Positions 1-9,641 are shown, numbered from the stretch's first letter. The stretch: DNA of 58,810 bases from Thermovirga sp. (GCF_017656375.1 NZ_JACDOB010000008.1:1-58810); one strand, 5' to 3'. Notes: generated from the letters alone by a model not told the origin. Numbers and translations are program-made.

Positions 1-989
1 ACAATGGCGTTGATCCCATGACTGGCAAGAAGATAGGCATTGAGACAGGCGATCCTAGGAACTTTAAGACATATGAGGAGCTCTTCGAGGCATTTAAAAA
101 GCAGCTTCACCACTTCGTGGATATAAAGATGAGAGGCAACCAGTTTATAGAGCGCATGTACGCAGAATATGCTCCTGCAGTCTTCCTTTCCGTTTTAATT
201 GATGACTGCATAAAGAAAGGTAAGGACTACAACGATGGAGGGCCAAGGTACAATACCAATTATATCCAGTGTGTAGGTATAGGTACCATAACAGATAGTC
301 TTTCAGTCCTCAAAAAACACGTTTTTGAGGATAAGAGGTACACCATGGACGAAGTTTTAGATGCTTTGCATAAGGATTTTGAAGGATATGAACCTATGCG
401 CCTTACATTCATGAACAAGACGCCTCGATATGGCAATGACGATGACTACGCTGATAGCATAATGAAGGAAGTTTTTGAGACCCTCTTCAATGAAATTGAT
501 GGCAGGAAGAACACCAAAGGCGGCGAATATCACGTGGACATGCTTCCCACAACTTGTCATATATACTTTGGCTCCGTAATGGGAGCGTCACCAGATGGGC
601 GAAAGGCGAGGATGCCTTTGTCTGAAGGTATTTCCCCAGTGCAGGGGGCGGACAGAAACGGTCCAACGGCAGTCATAAAATCTGCTGGAAAGATGGACCA
701 CATAAAGACAGGTGGAACGCTCTTGAACATGAAGTTCATGCCTAAAGTTCTTGAAGGTGAAGAAGGTATCGAAAAGTTGGCTAACCTGATAAGGACCTAC
801 TTCAGGTATGATGCCCATCATATCCAGTTTAACGTGGTTGATGAAGCCACATTGAGAGATGCGCAGAAACATCCAGAAAAGTATAGGGATCTTATAGTGC
901 GTGTGGCAGGCTACAGCGATTACTTCTGCGATATAGGAAAGGACTTGCAGGACGAAATAATAGCAAGGACAGCCCAGGAAACGTTGTAG
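1..989 (+). CDS. Glycyl radical enzyme of the pyruvate formate-lyase superfamily, C-terminal part (5' end outside window)
   Basis: The reading frame is open from the left edge (frame of base 3), so the ATG at 18 is internal and the gene is cut by the window. The C-terminus carries the glycyl-radical signature RVAGYSDYF, whose Gly holds the stable radical after activation by a radical-SAM activase. The segments GGPRYN and HIQFNVV are also typical of the family. The family includes pyruvate formate-lyase, glycerol and propanediol dehydratases, choline TMA-lyase and 4-hydroxyproline dehydratase. The substrate-deciding cysteine loop lies upstream of the window, so the substrate cannot be named. 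It implies anaerobic metabolism. The activase is not in view and may lie further upstream. A terminator follows at once. Confidence 0.9.
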   Translation, partial: NGVDPMTGKKIGIETGDPRNFKTYEELFEAFKKQLHHFVDIKMRGNQFIERMYAEYAPAVFLSVLIDDCIKKGKDYNDGGPRYNTNYIQCVGIGTITDSLSVLKKHVFEDKRYTMDEVLDALHKDFEGYEPMRLTFMNKTPRYGNDDDYADSIMKEVFETLFNEIDGRKNTKGGEYHVDMLPTTCHIYFGSVMGASPDGRKARMPLSEGISPVQGADRNGPTAVIKSAGKMDHIKTGGTLLNMKFMPKVLEGEEGIEKLANLIRTYFRYDAHHIQFNVVDEATLRDAQKHPEKYRDLIVRVAGYSDYFCDIGKDLQDEIIARTAQETL

Positions 990-1016
990 AAAGCTCTTTA
1001 TATATGTATCATTAAA

Positions 1017-1046
1017 GGGCAGCGGGTAAAACTGCTGCCCTTTTTT
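1017..1046 (+). terminator. Rho-independent terminator after the glycyl radical enzyme gene
   Basis: A perfect 7-bp stem, GGGCAGC paired with GCTGCCC, with a 10-nt loop is followed by six T residues. It lies 28 bases after the stop codon of the upstream gene and 31 bases before the next start. Confidence 0.9.
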
Positions 1047-1076
1047 AATGGAATACATATAAAGGAGAGAAGCTTA

Positions 1077-2087
1077 ATGCTAGAGCCTCTATCGCAAGGG
1101 TTAATTGGCAGTCGTTTTAGGTGGGCTATAACTGGTGCAGCGGGTTTTGTTGGATCGCATTTGGTTGAAAGTTTGCTTGCTTTAGGCCAGGAAGTTGTAG
1201 GGATGGATAATTTCCTAAGTGGCAGCACAAAAAACCTTGAAGAAGCTACGGAAAAACTTACTGATGATCAACGTAGGCGTTTTACCTTTATTGAAGGGGA
1301 TATAAGAAACCCGGAAGATTGCTTGGCCCTTTGTAGAGGGGTGGATATAGTGTTGCACCAGGCGGCATTGGTTTCGGTCCCCAGATCTTTTGAAGACCCG
1401 TTATTGAACAATCAGTGCAATGTGGACGGCTTCTTAAACGTTCTTTTGGCAGCCAAGAAATCAGGTGCAAGGTCCTTCGTGTACGCATCTTCTGCGGCTG
1501 TATATGGTGATGGTGGGGAAAAGATTTTGACGGAAGATGCATCCTTGAACCCCAAATCCCCATACGCAGTAGCGAAGATGACAGATGAGCTTTATTCTCA
1601 AGTTTTTGCCAGTGATTTGAATATCGCAGGCTTGAGGTATATGAACGTTTATGGTCCGAGGCAAGATCCTACAAGCCCTTATTCCGGTGTTATATCGATT
1701 TGGTTAAGCCGTATAGCTCAGGGTCAGCAGCCCGTTATTTTCGGGGATGGCAAGAATACGCGGGACTTTATCTATGTTAAAGATGTAGTTCAGGCAAATA
1801 TAAAGGCAGCACTGTTTAAGGGAGAAAAACATGAAGTGTTTAACATAGGTACTGGGCATAGTGTTACCCTCTTGGACCTTTTGTCCGTCATAAGGGAGCT
1901 TTATAGTGAGAAAACAGGCAAGGTAGCGCCAGAAGGTACATTTGCTCCTTTCAGGGAGGGGGATATACGCTACTCAAAAGCAGATATCAGCAAGGCAGAA
2001 AAAATGCTTAACTACAAGCCTACGTATGATTTGCGTGAAGGCCTTGATAGGACTATAGATTGGTTTATATTTCAACGGACAGGATAA
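1077..2087 (+). CDS. NAD-dependent sugar-nucleotide epimerase/dehydratase (extended SDR, UDP-GlcNAc/UDP-glucose 4-epimerase-like)
   Basis: 336 aa. After a short N-terminal extension comes a Rossmann NAD motif, TGAAGFVGSHL (about residues 19-29), then the SDR catalytic pair in YAVAK and the family block YMNVYGPRQDP. The pattern resembles WbpP/GalE-type 4-epimerases, which interconvert UDP-hexoses or UDP-N-acetylhexosamines for surface polysaccharide. The exact sugar is not decided by what I can see. The ATG at 1077 follows AAAGGAGAG at a good distance. The gene converges on a phosphohexomutase, which also feeds sugar nucleotide synthesis. The two share a terminator rather than an operon. Confidence 0.85.
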   Translation: MLEPLSQGLIGSRFRWAITGAAGFVGSHLVESLLALGQEVVGMDNFLSGSTKNLEEATEKLTDDQRRRFTFIEGDIRNPEDCLALCRGVDIVLHQAALVSVPRSFEDPLLNNQCNVDGFLNVLLAAKKSGARSFVYASSAAVYGDGGEKILTEDASLNPKSPYAVAKMTDELYSQVFASDLNIAGLRYMNVYGPRQDPTSPYSGVISIWLSRIAQGQQPVIFGDGKNTRDFIYVKDVVQANIKAALFKGEKHEVFNIGTGHSVTLLDLLSVIRELYSEKTGKVAPEGTFAPFREGDIRYSKADISKAEKMLNYKPTYDLREGLDRTIDWFIFQRTG

Positions 2088-2107
2088 AAGCCCACCCTGT
2101 CCGTTGA
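2071..2107. terminator. Bidirectional terminator between convergent genes
   Basis: Perfect 13-bp inverted repeat: TTCAACGGACAGG at 2071-2083 and its complement at 2095-2107. The left arm overlaps the stop of the epimerase gene. It sits between the epimerase (plus) and the phosphohexomutase (minus) and can serve both. Neither side has a strong T tract. Confidence 0.75.
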
Positions 2108-2119
2108 AATTGAGTTCTA

Positions 2120-3502
2120 TTAGTATTCCCACTGGAAGTCTTCTACACCGGCATCGAGAATTCGTTTTTTAAGATCCTTACAGTACTTTTCTAGGTCTTC
2201 TTTTGTCTTGCCTTCTACTCTTGCAACCAATACTGGCTGGGTGTTGGATGCCCTTACCAGGCCCCATCCTGAAGGATAAAGGATCCTAACGCCATCTATT
2301 GTGATGGCCTCGTAGTCTTTTAGAGCACTTTCCTTTATTTTCTCTATGATCTCAAATTTGCGCTCGTCGCTACATGGTATCCTTGTTTCGGCGGTGCTGT
2401 AGTATTTAGGAATACCTGAAAGCATCTCAGATAGTTTTTTGTCGGAATTGGACAAAATTCGCAAAATTCTGCCTGCTGCGTAAAAGGAATCATCGAAACC
2501 ATAGTATTCATCTGCGAAGAACATGTGTCCCGAGACTTCCCCTGAAAAGAGCGCATTCAGTTCTTTCATCTTAGCCTTAATGAGAGAATGTCCTGATTTC
2601 CACCAGACTACCTCTCCACCTAGGCGCTTTATTTCATCTACTAATGCTTGGGAACTTTTTACTTCAACTATGGCCTTTGCTCCAGGGTGCTTAGGAAGTA
2701 TTTCCCGCCAGAAGAGTATCATCAAGATATCTCCAAAAATAATGTTGCCCTGGTCATCTACTACACCTATGCGGTCCGCATCGCCATCGAAGCCTAACCC
2801 TACGTCGGCTTTTTCCTTTAGAACTGTATCTATTAGGTATTTTAGGTTTTCCCTTTTTGTGGGGTCTGGATGATGATTGGGGAATTGTCCATTGGGCTCT
2901 GCGAAAAGAGGAATTACCTCACATCCTATTCTTTTTAAATATTCATTTACCACTGGACCTGCCGTACCATTCCCTGAATCTGTTACCACTTTGAGCTTTT
3001 TGGGGCCAAGTTTTGTCTTAGAAACGAGCATATTAATATAGCTCTCGTTAATGGATTCGGTAAAGATTGCTCCCTTTTTGCTGCTTTTTTCCATATCATT
3101 TTTACATATCATCTCGTATATTTCTTTTATTTGTTTCCCATACAAGGTGGTTTTCCCAACTGCCAGCTTAAGGCCGTTAAACTCTGGAGGGTTGTGGCTG
3201 CCAGTTATCATGATGCCCCCATTTAGGCCATAATGGTAGAGGCTCCAGTAGAGCATGGGGGTTGTTGCCACACCTATATCTGTAATGTCTATACCTGCAA
3301 GGGTGATTCCCTCTATTACGTCCCTTCGAATGCGCTCCGTTGATGGCCTTACATCTCCGCCTAAACATATTCTGCCTATCCCTCTTCTCTTTAGCAGCGT
3401 TCCAAATGCCATGGCAATTGCCTGGACGTTCTCACTGTTCAGTTCCTCTTCTGCCAAGCCTCTTATATCATATTCTCTGAAAATGTGCTCCGGTACGGGC
3501 AT
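2120..3502 (-). CDS. Phosphomannomutase/phosphoglucomutase (alpha-D-phosphohexomutase family)
   Basis: 460 aa, normal length for the bacterial PMM/PGM group. It interconverts hexose 1- and 6-phosphates through a phosphoserine. Motifs in order: REYDIRG near the N-terminus, GGDVRPST, the active-site serine loop TGSHNPPEFNGLK, the metal loop DGDADRIG, the sugar-specificity loop GEVSGHMFF, and the phosphate-binding C-terminal segment RASNTQPVL. The GEVSGH loop is typical of dual mannose/glucose enzymes. It is the last gene before the shared terminator. A 69-bp gap separates it from the upstream mrfB-like gene on the same strand. Confidence 0.92.
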   Translation of the reverse strand: MPVPEHIFREYDIRGLAEEELNSENVQAIAMAFGTLLKRRGIGRICLGGDVRPSTERIRRDVIEGITLAGIDITDIGVATTPMLYWSLYHYGLNGGIMITGSHNPPEFNGLKLAVGKTTLYGKQIKEIYEMICKNDMEKSSKKGAIFTESINESYINMLVSKTKLGPKKLKVVTDSGNGTAGPVVNEYLKRIGCEVIPLFAEPNGQFPNHHPDPTKRENLKYLIDTVLKEKADVGLGFDGDADRIGVVDDQGNIIFGDILMILFWREILPKHPGAKAIVEVKSSQALVDEIKRLGGEVVWWKSGHSLIKAKMKELNALFSGEVSGHMFFADEYYGFDDSFYAAGRILRILSNSDKKLSEMLSGIPKYYSTAETRIPCSDERKFEIIEKIKESALKDYEAITIDGVRILYPSGWGLVRASNTQPVLVARVEGKTKEDLEKYCKDLKKRILDAGVEDFQWEY

Positions 3503-3571
3503 GTGAAGACCTCCTCGAACATTTTATGATACTTCTTAAGTATACTGTAAAAACATTAGCAAAAAATTACT

Positions 3572-4771
3572 TCAAATTATACCCTTTTGACGGTTCAACT
3601 TTCCAGTAAGCCTTTTCAATCTGTGAACTATAGAAAAGCGTAACTTCTTCCAGGAGTCGTACTCATAAAAAGGGCGAGCCCTGTCTAATATCACCAAGGC
3701 GGATTTTGTAAATTTGAAAGCTTTGGGAAAGTCTTTGATATGGTGTTCGTTTATTTTTGCAAGTTCAATTAATACATCTACAAGTATTGGTCCCTTAATG
3801 GCAGCGGCACACTCTTCGAAGAGGCTTGCAGCTTCCTCATAGTTTTGCCTTCTTTTTTCTTCGTAAGCCAGTTTTAGCTTTGCCTTATAACTCCAAGGGC
3901 AGTCGTAAGAAGCTACAGTTTTCCATAGCTTTTCTGCTTCTTTCATTTTCTTTTTTGAAGCCCAAAGCTCTCCAGCTTTCAAGGTATCCTCTGGATCTAC
4001 CAGCTCTAATCCTCTCATTAGTTTTGCTATCTTCAGCTTAAGCGCTACTAAAGATAATATGTCCATGAGATTATGGTAGAACACTCCTTGGAGAGGCCGA
4101 GCGTTGCCGGTTTTAAGGAAATCGGCATAATGCTTGGGTACCAGCCATCCTGGAGCATCGACTATGGTTCTTTTGACCTTAAGTAGCTGAGTTTCAACTG
4201 TTGCCAACCTGCAATTTTCTAATTTCCCCTTCCAAAGATAGCGGACGAGTTGGAGTAAATCCAAATGTCCAAATACGTCCACTGGCAACGTTTTGCGGTT
4301 CAATATGGACCTGGTCTGGATTATAGGCCAATCGAAGGCTTTGCCGTTGTAAGTAACAAGCGAGACCCTATTCCCCGGGAAATTTTCAAAAAGAGCCTTA
4401 AGCCACAATTTTTCTGATGCAGGAGTCGCAAGAAATATTTGTTTGGCTACTAGGTGTGTTCCTGAAGGGTAGGCCAAGCCGGCCAAGAATGCGTAAGTTC
4501 CGCTTCCTCCAGCTAATCCGGTCGTTTCCAGGTCGAGGAAAACAGGTATCCCTTTGACTCCCCATGGCTCAAGGGTCAAGGCAGATTGACTTATTTTTTC
4601 CAGCAATACGTCTCCATGCCTGTACGGCAGAGGAAAAGTTTTTGTTATAAGATACACGCCTTCGTGGACCCAAGTGCCTTCAGGCAATCCTTCTATGCCA
4701 TCTGATTTCTTTGTTTCGCTTTTTTGTGGCAGTGGACCCAATAGCCTTTCTAACCTGGTCAAGTTATTCAT
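3572..4771 (-). CDS. mrfB: MrfB-like DEDDh exonuclease with C-terminal TPR-like region (YprB family)
   Basis: 399 aa. An RNase H-fold exonuclease domain shows the DEDDh pattern: FLDLETTG (D and E), TYNGKAFDWP (D) and a closing YHNLMD (H and D). The C-terminal 130 or so residues are helical and TPR-like (GELWASKKKMKEAEKLW and onward). In Bacillus subtilis, MrfB is the 3'-5' exonuclease partner of the helicase MrfA in a UvrABC-independent pathway that repairs mitomycin C damage. The mrfA homologue lies 34 bp upstream on the same strand, the same pairing, which supports the name. Action on mitomycin-type lesions in this organism is inference. Confidence 0.83.
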   Translation of the reverse strand: MNNLTRLERLLGPLPQKSETKKSDGIEGLPEGTWVHEGVYLITKTFPLPYRHGDVLLEKISQSALTLEPWGVKGIPVFLDLETTGLAGGSGTYAFLAGLAYPSGTHLVAKQIFLATPASEKLWLKALFENFPGNRVSLVTYNGKAFDWPIIQTRSILNRKTLPVDVFGHLDLLQLVRYLWKGKLENCRLATVETQLLKVKRTIVDAPGWLVPKHYADFLKTGNARPLQGVFYHNLMDILSLVALKLKIAKLMRGLELVDPEDTLKAGELWASKKKMKEAEKLWKTVASYDCPWSYKAKLKLAYEEKRRQNYEEAASLFEECAAAIKGPILVDVLIELAKINEHHIKDFPKAFKFTKSALVILDRARPFYEYDSWKKLRFSIVHRLKRLTGKLNRQKGII

Positions 4772-4805
4772 TCTTCTTTTATTGTCACCTCAATTAGAGA
4801 GGTCC

Positions 4806-7043
4806 TTAATGTGCAAGTATGGTATCCAGCAAGAATGCTGTGTCCCTTTTCGCGTTGATTTGTGCGCCAATTGGGCCAACACAGCCAGGGCAACCTTTCT
4901 CACATTTGCAACTAGATAGAGCTTCTCTTGCAGATAAGAGAAGCTTATCTCTCAGTTCGAAAGCGCCCTCAGCGAGCCCAATACCTCCTGGATAGTTGTC
5001 AGCTATGTACACTGCTGGTCCTTCAATGAAAGGATCCCTTACCAAACCATGGACTATTATGTCATGCCGTGCGCACATCAAAAATAAAGGAGCCGTACTG
5101 CGCATTAGGTTGGCAAGCCCTGTTAGCGCTGAACTTTGCCTGTTCTCATCCCATCCTTCCCAGACAATTCCTGTCTGTACTTTGAACCAGCACGCAGTTG
5201 TGTGCATTTGTTCTTCCGGTAGGTGTATGTGCCCATATCCTAGGTTCTCGTGAGTGTGTAGTTTTATCTTTTTGTATATAGTTGGCCTGCTGGCTAATAA
5301 GACCTCTCCAAAACCCCAGTTGCCTTTTTCTTCTAGGATATCTATAGGTTGGAACCTTACGGCCATATCAGCATCGGTATAGTAATCCACGTCTACCTGG
5401 CGCACGTAGCATCTCATGCCATCATAGTCCAGTTGCATCACCTGGTAGGTCTTTCCTCCGTGAAAGTATATGGCCTCAGGGTGGATGAGCATAGGGGCAC
5501 TTGGCCTGTCTACTTCTCCTATGACCACAGGTTTTGCGGTTTCCGTGATGTCTATAATTACAAAATTTTCGCTTGTCGCGCTTCTTAAGGAAAGGGATTC
5601 GGCAGGGAAGGAATCTTCCTGCCAAAAGTACCTTTCTCCTGCTTTGTGAAGCGTGCCTTTCTGGCTAAGATATTCTAATATCTCAGAGATATCTTTATTG
5701 CCAAATGTTTCTCCATGATGAAATGCTAGCTCAAAAGCGCTGCATTTTACGTGGTTGGCCAGTATGTACAGGTTATCTGCATTTATGCGAGCCCTTTCCG
5801 GCGAGGCACCAAACAGGTACTCAGGCCTTGCAGCAAGAAATTGATCTAGAGCAAACGAGGAGGCTACCATTATGGCAGCAGAAAGCTCCTTGCTTCTTCC
5901 AGCTCTGCCTATTTGTTGCCACATTGACGCTATGCTTCCAGGATAGCCGTGAAGAATGGCTAATTTCAAGTAGCCTATATCTATGCCTAACTCCAGAGCG
6001 TTAGTAGAAACCACACATGAAATTTCACCTTCTCGCAGTTTCCGTTCTATCTCTCTTCTTTCACTTGGCAAATACCCTCCGCGGTATCCCTCAACCTTGT
6101 GGGGCTCTAGGCCTCTCGAAATTAAATTTCTTCTAATGTAAGTTACAAGAAGCTCAACATTTACTCTGGATCTGGTGAATACTATGGTGCTTATGTTGTT
6201 TGCTGCCGCCTCTGCTGCTATTTTTGCAGTCTCGTTCAAGGATGATTTCCGAATGCCCAATTGTTCATTGACCACAGGTGGATTGTATAAGAGAAATTTC
6301 CTGGGGCCCCTTGGCGCTCCGCTTCTCGTTATTATGTGAACTGGCTCCTCTAGTAGAAGTTCCGCCAATTCTTTAGGGTTGCTTATGGTTGCTGAGGAAC
6401 CGATAAATGTCGGTTTGGTGCCGTAGAATGAGCATATTCTTTTGAGTCTCCTTATCAGGTTTGCCACGTGTGATCCAAAGACTCCTTTGTAAATGTGAAG
6501 CTCATCGATAACTACGTACTTGAGGTTTTCGAAAAGCTTTATCCATTTTGTATGGTGAGGAAGGATTCCCGTGTTGAGCATATCAGGGTTTGTTATTACT
6601 ATATGTCCTGCCGCTCGAAGCTTTTGCCTTGCTGCTACAGGAGTATCTCCATCATAGGTAAAGGTTTTTACGTCTATTCCTGAGGAGTTTATAAGTTGGT
6701 GAAGTCCTGCCATTTGGTCTTGGCTCAGGGCCTTCGTGGGGAAAATGAAAAGTGCCCTTGCATTTTGATCTTTCATGATAGCTTCCAACACAGGGATGTT
6801 ATAGCATAGGCTTTTACCAGAGGCTGTTGGTGTGGCAAGAACGACGTTTTTACCTTCCTGGATCATTTTGATGGCTTCAACCTGATGGCTATAAAGCCTT
6901 TGAATCCCTTGTTTTTCGAGGGCTTTTATTAATTTTTCATCTAACTTAGGCCACTCGTTCCATGCTGCACCTTGAGCAGGAAATTCTCTAAGTGAGCACA
7001 CCTTTCCATTGAGGGTCTTTACCCACTCAAGGAATGAGTCCAA
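4806..7043 (-). CDS. mrfA: MrfA-like DEXH-box helicase with C-terminal Zn-binding (DUF1998) domain (YprA family)
   Basis: 745 aa. The Walker A motif ATPTASGKS lies near residues 70-78, and the Walker B box is DELH. A helicase C-terminal lobe has STNALELGIDIG and QQIGRAGR. The C-terminus carries the DUF1998-type cysteine cluster CKCEKGCPGC, which binds zinc in family members. This order matches YprA/MrfA, the DNA-repair helicase of Bacillus subtilis, including its downstream neighbour mrfB. It is cytosolic and acts on DNA. A hairpin at 7173-7190 insulates it from the citrate lyase operon, so its promoter should lie in the 130 bases upstream. No clear -10/-35 pair was identified there. Confidence 0.87.
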   Translation of the reverse strand: MDSFLEWVKTLNGKVCSLREFPAQGAAWNEWPKLDEKLIKALEKQGIQRLYSHQVEAIKMIQEGKNVVLATPTASGKSLCYNIPVLEAIMKDQNARALFIFPTKALSQDQMAGLHQLINSSGIDVKTFTYDGDTPVAARQKLRAAGHIVITNPDMLNTGILPHHTKWIKLFENLKYVVIDELHIYKGVFGSHVANLIRRLKRICSFYGTKPTFIGSSATISNPKELAELLLEEPVHIITRSGAPRGPRKFLLYNPPVVNEQLGIRKSSLNETAKIAAEAAANNISTIVFTRSRVNVELLVTYIRRNLISRGLEPHKVEGYRGGYLPSERREIERKLREGEISCVVSTNALELGIDIGYLKLAILHGYPGSIASMWQQIGRAGRSKELSAAIMVASSFALDQFLAARPEYLFGASPERARINADNLYILANHVKCSAFELAFHHGETFGNKDISEILEYLSQKGTLHKAGERYFWQEDSFPAESLSLRSATSENFVIIDITETAKPVVIGEVDRPSAPMLIHPEAIYFHGGKTYQVMQLDYDGMRCYVRQVDVDYYTDADMAVRFQPIDILEEKGNWGFGEVLLASRPTIYKKIKLHTHENLGYGHIHLPEEQMHTTACWFKVQTGIVWEGWDENRQSSALTGLANLMRSTAPLFLMCARHDIIVHGLVRDPFIEGPAVYIADNYPGGIGLAEGAFELRDKLLLSAREALSSCKCEKGCPGCVGPIGAQINAKRDTAFLLDTILAH

Positions 7044-7172
7044 ACTTTTGTGTGGTTTTATCAGCAGGGCAATACACCTCCCAAAAGAGCTTTGAAACTA
7101 AGTATTTATTGGTAGATTTTATACCAGAAGGGTTCCTGAAGGAAATGGATAAGTACAAGAGGCAGAGAAATA

Positions 7173-7190
7173 GGGGCCCATCAGGGCCCC
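7173..7190 (-). terminator. Terminator after citF
   Basis: Perfect 7-bp stem, GGGGCCC and GGGCCCC, with a 4-nt loop, 20 bases after the citF stop. On the minus strand a short T-rich run (TATTTCTCT) follows. The stem is strong but the T tract is weak. Confidence 0.7.
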
Positions 7191-7209
7191 TTAAGTTGTG
7201 AGTCAGTTG

Positions 7210-8769
7210 CTATTTTTTCTTTATCTGCCTGACTACATCTATGACAGAGCCATCCCTATATTCTATTACCCCTATTATTCTGTCCGTGTACTCGATTGGT
7301 GCCATTTCTCCTGCAATTTTTTTGGCTTTTTCTGCTAGCTCATCTATCGTAACTAGGGGTAAGTCTTTACTGGGCTTAATGGCGTCTAGGAGGTCCTGCC
7401 GTTTTGGATTTATGGCTACGCCAAACTCTGTGACCACAGCGTCTACAACTTCTCCTGGGGTCGTAACTGTATAGACTGAATCCACAACTGACGGAAGTCT
7501 TCCTCTGAGGAGGGGCGTGGTTATTATAGTAAGTTTGGCGCCCGATGCAGTATCCTGATGGCCTCCAATACCATGGAGCAGTGCGCCGTCAGATTCAGTA
7601 TTGACGTTCACGTTAAAGTTCCTGTCTACTTCAGTGGCTCCGAGTACCACGGTGTCCAGCATGTTTACCATGCATCCGGCATTCCAGGGGTTAGCATACC
7701 AGTCTGCTGAAATTTCTACGTGAGCGGCGTTGCGGGATATGGATTCCACAGCGGCCAGATCGAAAGACTGAACGTCCATAATTTGTTTGAAAAGGCCTTC
7801 CTCCAGCATGTCTACGAAAAAGCTTGTAATTCCTCCAAGACCGAAACTGCCTTTTATTCCTCTTTTTCTCATAGCGTCACGAACGTAGGCTGCAGTAGCA
7901 AGAGATATCCCACCTGCACCTGTCTGGAAAGAAATTCCCTCTTTGAAGTAGGGGCTGGATTCAATAAGTTTTGCCGCGTACCGTGCTATGAGAAGTCGCA
8001 TTGGATCTCGAGTTACTCGGGTTGTTCCTGATACTATGCCTGCTGGATCCCCAATTTTATCTACCTGAACAACATAATCCACCTGAGTTTGAGGAATCTG
8101 TATGTAGGGGGCAGGATATTCCACCAGGTTATCTGTTATGGCTACTACGCACTCCGCGTAATCAGCATCGGTGTGGGTGTAACCCAGGGAACCACAGGCA
8201 GACTGGCCACATGCACCAGTCAAGTTTCCGTATTTGTCAGCTGTTGGAGCTGCGATAAAAGCAACGTCAATTTTTACGTCTCCACTTATTACGGCCCTGG
8301 GTCTTCCTCCGTGGCTTCTCAACACAACAGGAAGCTCCATGCCGCCTTCCGATACAAGCTGTCCTATCGGTCCATTAACAGAGCCCTGAATTTGGCGAAT
8401 TACGCCTTTTTGTATGTGCTTGGTCAGGTGCTTGTGAATGCCAAAAAGAGCGGTGGGGAATATGACTAAATCCTTTATGCCCATTTCAGCACAGGCATCA
8501 AGGACCATGTTGACCACGTAATCGCCATTACGGAGGTGATGGTGGAAAGATATGGTCATCCCGCTCTGCAATCCTGACTCGCGGATGGCAGCTTTTATGT
8601 TGGGGAGTGTCTTATCTGTTTTTGTGAAAAAAGTTGTCCTGTTTTTCTTGCCATAGCGGTTGCCTTTTGGCAATCGTTTCGTAGCTCCTCTGAACAACAC
8701 AACGTCGTCTTTGTAACCAGGTATAGAGCTTGGTATATCTCGTCCTACAGCATTGACAGCCATATTCAT
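7210..8769 (-). CDS. citF: Citrate lyase alpha subunit (acetyl-ACP:citrate ACP-transferase)
   Basis: 519 aa, normal for CitF. It belongs to the coenzyme A-transferase-like fold and swaps the acetyl group on the acyl carrier protein for citrate, giving citryl-ACP and acetate. Recognisable blocks include the N-terminal region with YGKKNRTTFFTK, the SFHHHLRNGDYVVN segment, the GGHQD glycine-rich loop and a FGVAINPKR C-terminal block. It overlaps citE by 4 nt (translational coupling) and ends the citDEF operon. The ligase CitC and the prosthetic-group enzymes CitX and CitG, needed to make active lyase, are not in this window. Confidence 0.95.
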   Translation of the reverse strand: MNMAVNAVGRDIPSSIPGYKDDVVLFRGATKRLPKGNRYGKKNRTTFFTKTDKTLPNIKAAIRESGLQSGMTISFHHHLRNGDYVVNMVLDACAEMGIKDLVIFPTALFGIHKHLTKHIQKGVIRQIQGSVNGPIGQLVSEGGMELPVVLRSHGGRPRAVISGDVKIDVAFIAAPTADKYGNLTGACGQSACGSLGYTHTDADYAECVVAITDNLVEYPAPYIQIPQTQVDYVVQVDKIGDPAGIVSGTTRVTRDPMRLLIARYAAKLIESSPYFKEGISFQTGAGGISLATAAYVRDAMRKRGIKGSFGLGGITSFFVDMLEEGLFKQIMDVQSFDLAAVESISRNAAHVEISADWYANPWNAGCMVNMLDTVVLGATEVDRNFNVNVNTESDGALLHGIGGHQDTASGAKLTIITTPLLRGRLPSVVDSVYTVTTPGEVVDAVVTEFGVAINPKRQDLLDAIKPSKDLPLVTIDELAEKAKKIAGEMAPIEYTDRIIGVIEYRDGSVIDVVRQIKKK

Positions 8770-9641
8770 TCGCCTCCTTCGAGAAGGCCAGCTTTTTGCA
8801 GCGTGTACTCTGCACGCTTCACTACTGGCTTATCTACCATTTTCCCATCAACAGAGACGGCGCCTAAGCCTTTTTCCGCAGCTTCTTTTGCTGCTTGTAC
8901 TATTTTCTTTGCTTGAGCGATTTCTTTTTCTGTTGGAGTAAATACATCATGAATTATGGGAATTTGATTTGGGTGGATCACACTTTTGCCTTGGAAACCG
9001 ATTTGCTTGATCCACTCGGTTTCCCTTCTTAAGCCTTCATCATCGGTTATATCGGAAAAGACGGTGTCTAGCGGATCCACTTTCGCCGCGTGAGCAGCCA
9101 AGACCACCATTCTCCTTGGACCTACCAGCTCTTCTGATGTCTCTGAGCGGCTTGTCTTTAGGTCTGCTCTCAGGTCTTCCCCTCCAGGGCATATGGCAGT
9201 AACTCTTTTTGAAGCAGTTGCTATGTGATATGCGTTCCAGATACCTAGTGCTGTTTCAAGTAAACAAGTTATTTGGATTTTCCCTTCAGGAATGTTGTTT
9301 TTGCTTTCTATTTCTGATATGGCTTCATCAAGCAGTTCTATATCTTTGGGAGTTTCCACCTTCGGAACTCTTATGCCATCTATCCCGCAGGGTATGACTT
9401 CCTCCAGGTCTTTTTTCCAGAAGGGGGTATCCAACCCGTTTATTCTCACTGTTACTTCACATCCGCCGAAGTCGATGTTCTTTAGTACTTCCCGTACCAG
9501 AATCCTCGCAGCATCCTTTTCGCTTAGTGCTACGGAATCCTCCAGGTCAAGAATTACTCCATCAGGTTTGAAAAGGTGTCCCCTTATCAACATGTTTGGG
9601 TTGTTGCCAGGTAAATATAGCATGGTTCGTCTTAGTGCCAT
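8766..9641 (-). CDS. citE: Citrate lyase beta subunit (citryl-ACP lyase)
   Basis: 291 aa, the usual CitE length, in the HpcH/HpaI (CitE-like) TIM-barrel family. It cleaves citryl-ACP to oxaloacetate and acetyl-ACP. Visible motifs: the N-terminal LRRTMLYLPGNNPNM, LDLEDSVALSEKDAAR with acidic metal ligands, VRINGLDTPFW, and GFQGKSVIHPNQI near the C-terminus. The gene shares one base with citD and overlaps citF by four, so the three subunits are translated as a coupled set. Confidence 0.95.
   Translation of the reverse strand: MALRRTMLYLPGNNPNMLIRGHLFKPDGVILDLEDSVALSEKDAARILVREVLKNIDFGGCEVTVRINGLDTPFWKKDLEEVIPCGIDGIRVPKVETPKDIELLDEAISEIESKNNIPEGKIQITCLLETALGIWNAYHIATASKRVTAICPGGEDLRADLKTSRSETSEELVGPRRMVVLAAHAAKVDPLDTVFSDITDDEGLRRETEWIKQIGFQGKSVIHPNQIPIIHDVFTPTEKEIAQAKKIVQAAKEAAEKGLGAVSVDGKMVDKPVVKRAEYTLQKAGLLEGGE

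Noticed and set aside
588-1058. 156-codon minus-strand open frame
   Set aside because: It runs antisense through the glycyl radical enzyme and its terminator. The radical motif proves the plus-strand gene.
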